Source of the DNA: Verrucomicrobiota bacterium
GTDB lineage: Bacteria; Verrucomicrobiota; Verrucomicrobiia; Opitutales; Seribacteraceae
Assembly: GCA_030830145.1 (NCBI GenBank)
Contig: JAURNO010000300.1
Span: 1 to 18,554, forward strand
Reading direction: 5' to 3'
Length of the DNA: 18,554 nt
The position numbers and the translations under genes were made by a program. Within the stretch, counting starts at the first letter, position 1, and each line of letters begins with the position of its first letter. The notes under the pieces are model-generated. The model saw only the letters and a list, made by a program, of their open reading frames with translations, was not told the origin of the DNA and searched no databases. Shown here in pieces: positions 1-6,775 of this stretch.

Positions 1-156
1 ATCAAGGGAGACAAGCCCGAACTGTTTTCCTGCGGAACTTCGGCTTTCTTCGAACGCGGTTCACGTTTGAAAAGAGAATGCCCAAAAATTTACGAGGCCC
101 TGAAAAAATTTTACGGGGTTGACCCTGCAAGTTGGCGAAAGCAAAAAAAAGCATAA
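1..156 (+). CDS. MtfA-like (M90 family) zinc metallopeptidase, C-terminal fragment
   Basis: An open frame enters from the left edge and ends at the TAA at 154-156, giving 51 residues. The tail carries the pattern ELFSCGTSAFFE, then about ten residues later PKIYEALKKFYGVDP. This resembles the C-terminal end of the MtfA / Mlc titration factor family (peptidase M90), where a Glu-Phe-Phe-Ala-x-x-Ser/Thr-Glu-x-Phe-Phe helix is followed by Pro-x-Leu-Tyr-x-x-Leu-x-x-Phe-Tyr-x-x-Asp-Pro. In that family the helix contributes the third zinc ligand; here the equivalent segment is Glu-Leu-Phe-Ser-Cys. The HExxH motif would lie outside the window, so enzymatic identity rests on the tail only. It lies on the same strand as the sulfatase at 204, with 47 bp between them that contain a hairpin. 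Confidence 0.6.
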   Translation: MKGDKPELFSCGTSAFFERGSRLKRECPKIYEALKKFYGVDPASWRKQKKA

Positions 157-173
157 AGGTCTATTACCTTTAT
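153..173. repeat. Perfect 8-bp inverted repeat at the stop codon of the peptidase gene
   Basis: ATAAAGGT at 153-160 and ACCTTTAT at 166-173 are exact reverse complements separated by a 5-nt loop. The stop codon of the upstream gene lies inside the left arm. A second palindrome, ATAGGCCTAT, follows directly at 172-181. The stem is AT-rich and is not followed by a run of T, so it could be a weak terminator or an mRNA 3'-end hairpin, but it is not a classical intrinsic terminator. Confidence 0.4.
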
Positions 174-203
174 AGGCCTATCCTCTCAATTGCTCAATAA
201 ATA

Positions 204-1571
204 ATGCGACTTCCTTTCCTCATCTTATTCCTTCCCTACCTAGCTTTAGCCAAGCAACCCAATGTCCTGCTCATCATGGCGGATGACATCGGGATCGAAG
301 GCTTCGGTTGTTATGGAGGGAGCTCCTACCACACACCCCAAATCGACAAATTGGCCAAGGGCGGGCTGCGTTTCACTCATGCCTATTCGCAGCCTCTTTG
401 TACACCGACCCGTGTACAAATCATGACTGGAAGATATAATCATCGCAACTGGAGCTACTTCGGAATTCTCGATCCGGCGGAAAAAACTTTTGGGCACATG
501 ATGAAGAAAGCAGGCTACAAAACTTGTATTTCGGGAAAGTGGCAACTGCAGTCCTACGACCCACCTGACTTCCCCAATGCCGAGCGCAGACGAGGACAAG
601 GCATGAAGGTAACTCAAGCGGGCTTCGACGAGCATTGCCTTTTTCATTCATGGCACACTGAGAAAAAAGGTTCCCGCTATGCAGGACCCACCTATTTCAA
701 AAATGGAAAACTCGTTACGGAGAGGAAAAACAAGTATGGACCCGATGTGTCGGTGGATTTCATATTGGACTTCATGAACAACAACCGGGATGATCCTTTG
801 TTCGTCTACTATCCGATGGCGCTCCCCCATTGGCCCATGGTTCCCACCCCTGACTCCAAGGAATGGGGGGATCCTGAAAGAAGAGATGAGGAGGACCTTC
901 GCTACTTTGAAGATATGGTGGCTTACATGGACAAGCTCGTCGGTAGGTTGGTCGACGGACTGGTGAAACTTGGTTTGCGCGAAGACACCCTAATCCTCTT
1001 TTACTCCGACAACGGAACGCACCTTAAAGTTTCATCCATCATGAACGGCAAAGAGATCCAAGGTGGTAAAGCCACGCCCAAGCAATCCGGTATTCGCGTT
1101 CCACTGATCGCTAGTTGGCCCGGCAAGATCAAGTCCGGACGAACAACTTCCGACTTGGTCGATGCATCCGATTTTTTCCCGACCCTCGCTGACTTGGCTC
1201 AGGTAAAGATACCAAATCAAAGACAAATCGACGGCATCAGCTTCGCTCCTACCTTGTATGATCAACCGGGAAAAAAGAGGGAATGGTGTTTCTTTTGGTA
1301 CGACCCCCGACCCGGCTGGGACAAGGACCGTTTCTCAAGAAGCATCTTCGCTTTGGATCACGACTACAAGTTATTCAGTGATGGGCGCCTTTTTGATATT
1401 CGTGGAGAAGAGATGCGGGAAACTGAACTAAGGCTCGGGGACCTTGGAAGCAAAGCCCTCCAGGCGAAGAATAAGCTCAAAAAGGCCATCACCCAAGCGA
1501 TGAAAGGCCCCATTTCGAAGCAAGCACGGAAGGTAGTCGACGCGTTCGGTAACCCCCTACCCTCTTTATGA
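204..1571 (+). CDS. Secreted S1-family sulfatase (arylsulfatase-like), active site intact
   Basis: This 455-residue protein hydrolyses a sulfate ester, probably outside the cytoplasm. An N-terminal signal peptide ends near ALA-K (residues 1-16). The signature C66-T-P-T-R70 contains the Cys converted to formylglycine in this family. Other family landmarks are the metal-ligand pair D27-D28 in MADDIG, K112 in GKWQL (where many relatives have His two residues later, here Gln), H209 in LPHWP, the ligands D269-N270 in YSDNG, and K289 before the TPKQSGIRVP segment. The length is normal for the family. The ATG at 204 places the signal peptide directly at the N-terminus, but no Shine-Dalgarno sequence precedes it. 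It is not closely similar to the two sulfatases at 6776 and 8618. The substrate cannot be read from sequence; a sulfated polysaccharide or glycan is the usual inference. No formylglycine-generating enzyme lies in the window. Confidence 0.93.
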   Translation: MRLPFLILFLPYLALAKQPNVLLIMADDIGIEGFGCYGGSSYHTPQIDKLAKGGLRFTHAYSQPLCTPTRVQIMTGRYNHRNWSYFGILDPAEKTFGHMMKKAGYKTCISGKWQLQSYDPPDFPNAERRRGQGMKVTQAGFDEHCLFHSWHTEKKGSRYAGPTYFKNGKLVTERKNKYGPDVSVDFILDFMNNNRDDPLFVYYPMALPHWPMVPTPDSKEWGDPERRDEEDLRYFEDMVAYMDKLVGRLVDGLVKLGLREDTLILFYSDNGTHLKVSSIMNGKEIQGGKATPKQSGIRVPLIASWPGKIKSGRTTSDLVDASDFFPTLADLAQVKIPNQRQIDGISFAPTLYDQPGKKREWCFFWYDPRPGWDKDRFSRSIFALDHDYKLFSDGRLFDIRGEEMRETELRLGDLGSKALQAKNKLKKAITQAMKGPISKQARKVVDAFGNPLPSL

Positions 1572-1597
1572 GTTTCGCACCCGACTTGGGCGAGCAC

Positions 1598-3442
1598 CTA
1601 CTCCACGGTAACCGACTTTGCCAAATTGCGTGGTTTGTCGACATCGAGTCCGCGCAGGCGGGCGAAATGGTAGGCAAATAATTGCAAGGGCAAGTTAGCG
1701 AGAATCGGACGAATGACTTCATGTGCCTCCGGCAGTCGGAAAACATCGTCAGCCGCCTCTTTGGGAATCTCAATATTCTCCGGAGCAATCGCCAAAACTG
1801 GACCCTTGCGAGCCTTGACCTCCTGCATGTTGGCGATCGTCTTGGCAGACAAATCATTCCCCTCCACCACGAACACGGAGGGGCATTCCGGATTGATCAG
1901 AGCAATGGGACCATGCTTGAGCTCAGCTGCAGGATATCCTTCCGCATGAGCATAGGAAATTTCCTTTAATTTCAAAGCTCCTTCCAAAGCAACGGGGTAT
2001 AAGCTTTGGCGCCCTAGAAAAAGCAAGTGCTCTGCCTTGGAATACTTGACCGCAAGTTCCCTGATTTGCTCTCCTTGCTGCAAAACTTTGGCCACCAAGT
2101 CCGGTAAACCATTGAGGGCTTCGACGATTGCTTGACCGTCCATCGGAGAAAGATCACGCATTCGGCCAAGAGCCAAACCGAGCATCGCGCTCAGACAAAC
2201 CTGAGAAGAAAAGGCCTTGGTGGAAGCAACCCCGATCTCAGGTCCTACCCTTTGATAAACACCACCATCGGTTTCGCGGGCCAAAGACGAACCCACCACA
2301 TTGGTAATCCCCAAGGTAAGCAGTCCCTTGGTTTTCGCTTCCCGAACAGCTTCCAAAGTATCCAGAGTTTCACCCGATTGGCTCACGGCGATGACGAGCG
2401 ACTTTCCTGCTTTGGGAGAATTACGGTATCGGAATTCGGAGGCATGCTCCACCTCGACTGGCACCCTTGCGAGGCGCTCGATCATGTATTCTCCTACCAT
2501 GCAGGCATGCCTCGCAGTACCGCAAGCGACGAAGATTATCCTGTCCAAGTCTCTGAGCACATCCTCATGTCCTTCGAGTCCGCCGAGTTTAGCCGTGGTC
2601 CCATCGTCGCCGAAACGGCCACGCAAGGTATTTTCCAAAGCGGTAGGCTGTTCGAAAATCTCCTTTTCCATGTAGGAACCGAAATCACCCAGCTCGACCT
2701 CCTCGAGAATTTGATCCAATGGGTGAGTAACTGCCTGAGCGTCCTGCCCTTCCAAAGTAGTAATTCGAAACCCTCCTTGGTCCAATACGGCAAGTTCACC
2801 ATCGTTGAGAAACACCGCTTCCTTGGCTCTTCCAACGAAAGCGGATGCATCACTGGCGATAAAATTCGCGTCGTCGCCAAGACCCACAACGAGTGGAGAA
2901 CCGCGACGTGCGCCAATCATGACGCCCGGACAATCAAGACAGAGGACGGCAATGCCGTAAGCACCCCTGCATTTGGGCAAAGCAAGGCGAACGGCATCAA
3001 TAAAACGGTCTTCATCTTCAGGAAGCTCGGAGTAGTGATAGGCGATGAGATTACAAAGGACTTCGGAATCAGTCTCCGAAGAAAAAGATATTCCCTTTCC
3101 TTCAAGAAAGCGCTTGAGGGCACTGAAATTCTCAATGACGCCGTTATGCACCATGACGAATTTTCCATCCTGACTTTGGTGAGGATGAGTATTGGAAACG
3201 GTAACAGAGCCATGAGTAGCCCACCGGGTGTGAGCGATCCCGAGGGAGGAATCGGAGCCTGCCCCTCGGAGAGCATTGGCCAAGTTCTCCACCCTTCCCG
3301 TTTCCCGGGAAAGAGAAAATTCGTCACCTTCATGAAAAGCCACTCCCGCCGAGTCATATCCTCTGTATTCCAGACGGCGCAAACCGTCTACGAGTGATTC
3401 CTGAGCGCTCCCCTTACCTAAATAACCTACTATACCGCACAT
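1598..3442 (-). CDS. glmS: Glutamine--fructose-6-phosphate aminotransferase (isomerizing)
   Basis: GlmS makes glucosamine-6-phosphate from fructose-6-phosphate and glutamine, the first committed step to UDP-GlcNAc for peptidoglycan. It acts in the cytoplasm. The 614-residue length fits the family. The N-terminal Met is followed by the nucleophile Cys2 (MCGIVGYLG), and the class II glutaminase domain (about 1-225) has HTRWATHG (71-78) and HNG (99-101). The first SIS domain has CGT (307-309), SQSGET (354-359) and STKAF (407-411). The second SIS domain spans about 460-600, with the catalytic-loop segment EGALKLKEISY. The C-terminus ends in NLAKSVTVE; its Lys609 is the family's sugar-binding Schiff-base lysine. 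It converges on the sulfatase gene with 26 bp between stops. I see no glmS ribozyme-like leader: only about 118 bp separates it from the divergent gene, and the best promoter lies almost at the ATG. Confidence 0.98.
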   Translation of the reverse strand: MCGIVGYLGKGSAQESLVDGLRRLEYRGYDSAGVAFHEGDEFSLSRETGRVENLANALRGAGSDSSLGIAHTRWATHGSVTVSNTHPHQSQDGKFVMVHNGVIENFSALKRFLEGKGISFSSETDSEVLCNLIAYHYSELPEDEDRFIDAVRLALPKCRGAYGIAVLCLDCPGVMIGARRGSPLVVGLGDDANFIASDASAFVGRAKEAVFLNDGELAVLDQGGFRITTLEGQDAQAVTHPLDQILEEVELGDFGSYMEKEIFEQPTALENTLRGRFGDDGTTAKLGGLEGHEDVLRDLDRIIFVACGTARHACMVGEYMIERLARVPVEVEHASEFRYRNSPKAGKSLVIAVSQSGETLDTLEAVREAKTKGLLTLGITNVVGSSLARETDGGVYQRVGPEIGVASTKAFSSQVCLSAMLGLALGRMRDLSPMDGQAIVEALNGLPDLVAKVLQQGEQIRELAVKYSKAEHLLFLGRQSLYPVALEGALKLKEISYAHAEGYPAAELKHGPIALINPECPSVFVVEGNDLSAKTIANMQEVKARKGPVLAIAPENIEIPKEAADDVFRLPEAHEVIRPILANLPLQLFAYHFARLRGLDVDKPRNLAKSVTVE

Positions 3443-3451
3443 TTCTCACGG

Positions 3452-3480
3452 TTGATAAACTAAATCATGCCCAATGACAA
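3452..3480 (-). promoter_or_regulatory. Candidate promoter of glmS, nearly leaderless
   Basis: On the minus strand TTGTCA (3480-3475) is followed, after exactly 17 bp, by TATCAA (3457-3452). These match the sigma-70 -35 and -10 elements at five and four positions. The -10 element ends 9 bp before the glmS ATG (3442), so transcription would start only a few bases before the start codon. This agrees with the lack of a Shine-Dalgarno sequence. It is a pattern match only. Confidence 0.35.
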
Positions 3481-3560
3481 GCCACGCTTGAACAGAATTT
3501 GCATGGTTTTCTCCAAAATCCACTAATTGCGGATCATAACAGGCCAAGAAAAGTTCCCCA

Positions 3561-4985
3561 TTGCTTTTATTTGCCGAACGTCGAATTATTCAATTTCTTA
3601 CGATCACCTTGAAAACCATTTTCGCAGTTTTTACTCTCGCAGTTTCATCTCTGGCTCTAGGCGGGCCATTGATCGTCGGTGAACAGCAAATTATTATCAA
3701 TCAGGGCGCAGACCCTTTCCAGTTACGGCAGGTTATCAATCTCAACCTCAACGCCAACGGAATCGAAGGACGGAAAATCTTATCGACTCGGTCGGCGATG
3801 AAGATCACTCCTCCGTTTGGATTGGATGAAAACCAAACCTTTCCTTGGGCTTCCGCAGAAAAGGTCGTTGTCGGGTTACTCAAGAAAAAATCAGGAGGCA
3901 AGCGCGAAAGGAATGTAAACGGCAAACAGATCCCCTATTATTACTACACCTTGGAAGTCGATCCGCTGATCATTTTGCGAGGCAAAAAACAGCTTAGCCT
4001 GCAAATAAGAAGAAAAAATGATGTAAGAATAGGAGTTTCCAACGCTTTGTGCGAAATGTCTAAAAAAATCGAAGATCCGGAATCCTTTGATCTTTCCAAA
4101 GCCCAATCTAGGCTGGAAGAATTGCTCAAAGACGAGAAACTTTTGAAAAAGGCAAAAGACGAGCAGGAGATCCAGGCGGACTGCAAGTACATACGGGCAA
4201 GTTACAACGGCGTCCATGAAGAAGAACCCGTATGGCCTGATGAGGAAGAACTCGTATTCATTGCCCTCAGCGGAACTAGCTCGACTAAGAAACTAACTTA
4301 TTGGGAGAGTATTACCTCAACGAACGCCAAGCGCATAAAGAGTTTGCTGGACCTGCCCTATGGATGGACTCTGAACAAGCTGGGCAAACCGGTCTCTCCA
4401 TGGTCGGAATATGGCGAGCAATCCAACATGGGAGAAGAAACGGCCTTGGTTGTATGCTCCAAATCCGGGAGAGGGTTTTCTCCTGCCGACGAGGGCCTCA
4501 CGTTTTCAGTCAGTAAGATTCCCTCGGAATTCGTTCAAAATAATTACTCCAACAGAGATGGAGATGGATTCTTTTCGCTTACCTTGCGTAACTCTACGGA
4601 TTTCCCGCTTGCCATCCCAGCCCTACGCATGAATCAGGACGATATTCTTTGGAAAGAAAGCCTGTCTTGTCTGGTCTCCTCAACTACTAACTCAAACAGC
4701 TTGATCGCGACTGCCGTATGCCTACCAAAGTTTTCTTCGCTCAAAGACTTGGAAAAAACCGAACCAACCATTCTTGAACCCGGACAAGAAATCTCCACAA
4801 CGGTCAATCCCCTGCTCTTTTCTAATTTTCCGCAAATCGAAGGTTACTCACAGCTGCTCTTTAGGTTTTGCCTAGGAAAAACCGTTGCCCTCACTAGCTT
4901 TTCCTACAACTCAGGTTACCACGAAAAAATCAAGCTTAGGATAAGAGCGGGTCTCCCAACCCGTCCAGTCCGATTGGGAGACTAA
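3561..4985 (+). CDS. Secreted protein of unknown function
   Basis: I do not recognise this protein (474 residues from the TTG at 3561). The first in-frame stop upstream is at 3537-3539 and no ATG is available near the N-terminus. The start is therefore TTG 3561 or TTG 3609; the latter gives a tidy signal peptide, LKTIFAVFTLAVSSLALG, and is at least as plausible. Visible features are a hydrophobic export signal, a segment rich in Lys and Tyr (four consecutive Tyr near residue 130), a charged, probably coiled-coil or helical stretch around residues 165-205 rich in Glu, Lys and Leu, and a C-terminal half of beta-strand character with several Ser/Thr-rich stretches. No heme motif, catalytic motif or transmembrane helix beyond the signal is evident. 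It is divergent from glmS and convergent with the cupredoxin gene (25 bp between stops), so it is probably monocistronic. A lineage-restricted periplasmic or surface protein is the most that can be inferred. Confidence 0.75.
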   Translation: MLLFAERRIIQFLTITLKTIFAVFTLAVSSLALGGPLIVGEQQIIINQGADPFQLRQVINLNLNANGIEGRKILSTRSAMKITPPFGLDENQTFPWASAEKVVVGLLKKKSGGKRERNVNGKQIPYYYYTLEVDPLIILRGKKQLSLQIRRKNDVRIGVSNALCEMSKKIEDPESFDLSKAQSRLEELLKDEKLLKKAKDEQEIQADCKYIRASYNGVHEEEPVWPDEEELVFIALSGTSSTKKLTYWESITSTNAKRIKSLLDLPYGWTLNKLGKPVSPWSEYGEQSNMGEETALVVCSKSGRGFSPADEGLTFSVSKIPSEFVQNNYSNRDGDGFFSLTLRNSTDFPLAIPALRMNQDDILWKESLSCLVSSTTNSNSLIATAVCLPKFSSLKDLEKTEPTILEPGQEISTTVNPLLFSNFPQIEGYSQLLFRFCLGKTVALTSFSYNSGYHEKIKLRIRAGLPTRPVRLGD

Positions 4986-5010
4986 GTATCGGGCAGATTT
5001 TGTCCATGGA

Positions 5011-6612
5011 TCAAATCCAAGAATAAGTGAGTCTGATTTCGGCTTTGCCATTGGTTAGCCGAACAGGAATTCGGAGATCCCCGTCAGCCCGAGTATTTCC
5101 TGATTTTTGGACCATGACTGCTTCGATTCGATCGACTTTGCAAAGGACCTGGTTAGCCAAAACAAAACCTTCTTTCCGCTCGACCGTTCCGACACCCGCC
5201 CGGAAGACCAAGCCTTTGAGATTCTCTCCATTTTCCTCAATCGTAATTTCACGAACGAGGGAAAGATCGGAGTCGGTCCGAACGGGTTTTGCATAATCGG
5301 TTATCCTGGCCTTGCCAATGTAGTATGTGAAAGAAGGCCTATGCTTCTCATCGAAAAGGTAGCCCCCAAACCTTATTCCCGAAGCCCGGCTTTCATCCGG
5401 AGGCCAGGAGGAGGAAATATGATCCAATTTTGCAAACGAAGCCCCGTTGGGGAAGTAAAAGGCATCATCACCGGCAGGTGCTTGAAAGCCCTGCCCTCTT
5501 CCTGTCCAGTGTCGTTGCCCGTTCATAAACCGACCTCGCCAAATAATTGCAAGACGCATGACGTTGGCGTCGAACGCCAAATTCAAACCCTCCGCATAAC
5601 CAACCCCGATTGCCCGCGGGCCTGCACGATCGATAAAATTCCTGTAGATCACGGCTTCTTCGGGCAGTGGTTCGATAAAGATCGGTTCCGGTGGCGTTTT
5701 CGTCTTCCCTTTTGGCTTCGCTTTGGTCAAGGCTTGCTCAACGAAACCCGCCCCTTTCCAACCGACGTACAAATCCTCGGGACCATCCTTGTCAAAGAAG
5801 CCGACTCTAAAACTGACAAGTCCTTTCTTCAGGTTGATTTTTCCCTGCTTTTTGAGCATGCCGTCAACACCCCCACTTACAACCACCCTCCTGCCATCGA
5901 CATATAATTCTGAACCATCATCGGATTGCAGGTAAAATTCGTAATCACCGTCCTTGGGAACTTCGATTTTCCCCTCGAAAAGAAAGCCGAAGTTATCTTT
6001 ACGACCTTTCGAGTCGATGGAAAGAAACCCGTCCTCCAAGGTGCCGTTGCTTTCAGAATCCAGTTTATCCCACTGAGGAAGCTTTTCCCAGCTACCATGA
6101 TAATATTTGTATCTCAAATCACTTAGCGGCGAAGCATTTTTCGAAACGACCATGACTCCGTTCATCATTTGAGCATGACCGGGAAAAGTGCAAACGTAAG
6201 GATAGGGCCCCTCCTTGTTGGGAACCACAAAGGTAACCGAACCCTCCTCTTTGGGGTTAACCATTTTAGTATGAGCGAGGAGGCGAGAGTGCTTTTCGGG
6301 AATCCAGTTTTGCAAAACTCCATCTAGCCCCAAATCGATTACGGCATCCGCAATTTCCTTTCCCTTGTCGTTTTTGTTGTCCTTGGTCGGCTTGCATACG
6401 ACGAGGTTGTGAGGCAAGTCGTCGGGGTTTTTTAGAGTGATTCTTATGATCTCGCCGGGTTTTACCGAGAAACTTGCTCGATCGAACTTCATCTGAGCGA
6501 CCATTGCGGAAATCTCAATGGTACGGTCCGGCTTTACGGCAGGACTTTTCGAAAGTAGATTGGCCGAAAGAAAACAAACCATAAAGAACTTCGAACTAAG
6601 ATTTTTGAACAT
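5011..6612 (-). CDS. Secreted azurin-like cupredoxin fused to a PA14 domain
   Basis: A 533-residue exported protein (N-terminal hydrophobic segment, about 1-25). Residues 30-158 form a type-1 copper domain: H68 in LPHNL, then C141, H146 and M150 in YVCTFPGHAQMM. The C-x4-H-x3-M spacing is the one found in azurin, so a mononuclear electron-transfer copper site is likely. A PA14 domain follows (about 165-295), with the SDDGSELYVDG segment that typically shapes its carbohydrate-binding loop. A Lys/Pro-rich linker (296-312) leads to a C-terminal region (about 318-533) containing RAGPRAIGVGY and NLAFDAN. From memory, this region recurs in large PVC copper/cytochrome fusion proteins. No CxxCH heme motif occurs here, although such relatives often carry one. 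A role in periplasmic redox chemistry linked to glycan binding is inferred. It is divergent from the sulfatase at 6776 across a 163-bp intergenic region that holds no gene and no convincing promoter. Confidence 0.85.
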   Translation of the reverse strand: MFKNLSSKFFMVCFLSANLLSKSPAVKPDRTIEISAMVAQMKFDRASFSVKPGEIIRITLKNPDDLPHNLVVCKPTKDNKNDKGKEIADAVIDLGLDGVLQNWIPEKHSRLLAHTKMVNPKEEGSVTFVVPNKEGPYPYVCTFPGHAQMMNGVMVVSKNASPLSDLRYKYYHGSWEKLPQWDKLDSESNGTLEDGFLSIDSKGRKDNFGFLFEGKIEVPKDGDYEFYLQSDDGSELYVDGRRVVVSGGVDGMLKKQGKINLKKGLVSFRVGFFDKDGPEDLYVGWKGAGFVEQALTKAKPKGKTKTPPEPIFIEPLPEEAVIYRNFIDRAGPRAIGVGYAEGLNLAFDANVMRLAIIWRGRFMNGQRHWTGRGQGFQAPAGDDAFYFPNGASFAKLDHISSSWPPDESRASGIRFGGYLFDEKHRPSFTYYIGKARITDYAKPVRTDSDLSLVREITIEENGENLKGLVFRAGVGTVERKEGFVLANQVLCKVDRIEAVMVQKSGNTRADGDLRIPVRLTNGKAEIRLTYSWI

Positions 6613-6775
6613 ATAGGTGAAAAGGAAGATCGAATCCTATGTTGACAACCGATAAATACCCATAGAGGAAACTTTAAGTGCCAAAAACCGTACTTCCAAA
6701 CCATAGACCCTGCAAACTCGCGCCAATCGCAATCCCCACAGCGAAATATCCTCTCGGAGGCGAAAGATCGATCCA

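Noticed and set aside
2132..3397. A long plus-strand open frame (421 codons) opposite glmS.
   Set aside because: It is the antisense shadow of glmS. Its translation has no recognisable motif, while the minus strand encodes complete GlmS motifs.
3443..3560. A glmS ribozyme or other riboswitch upstream of glmS.
   Set aside because: The region is only about 118 bp, is shared with a divergent gene, and has its best promoter almost at the ATG, leaving no room for a structured leader. The ribozyme is known mainly from Gram-positive bacteria.
5107..5907. A 266-codon plus-strand open frame opposite the cupredoxin-PA14 gene.
   Set aside because: It is antisense to a gene with a clear copper site and PA14 motif, and its own translation shows no family features.
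6613..6775. TTGACA at 6642-6647 as a promoter for the pseudo-sulfatase gene.
   Set aside because: No acceptable -10 hexamer lies 15-19 bp downstream on the plus strand. The overlapping minus-strand TTGTCA also lacks a convincing -10 element.
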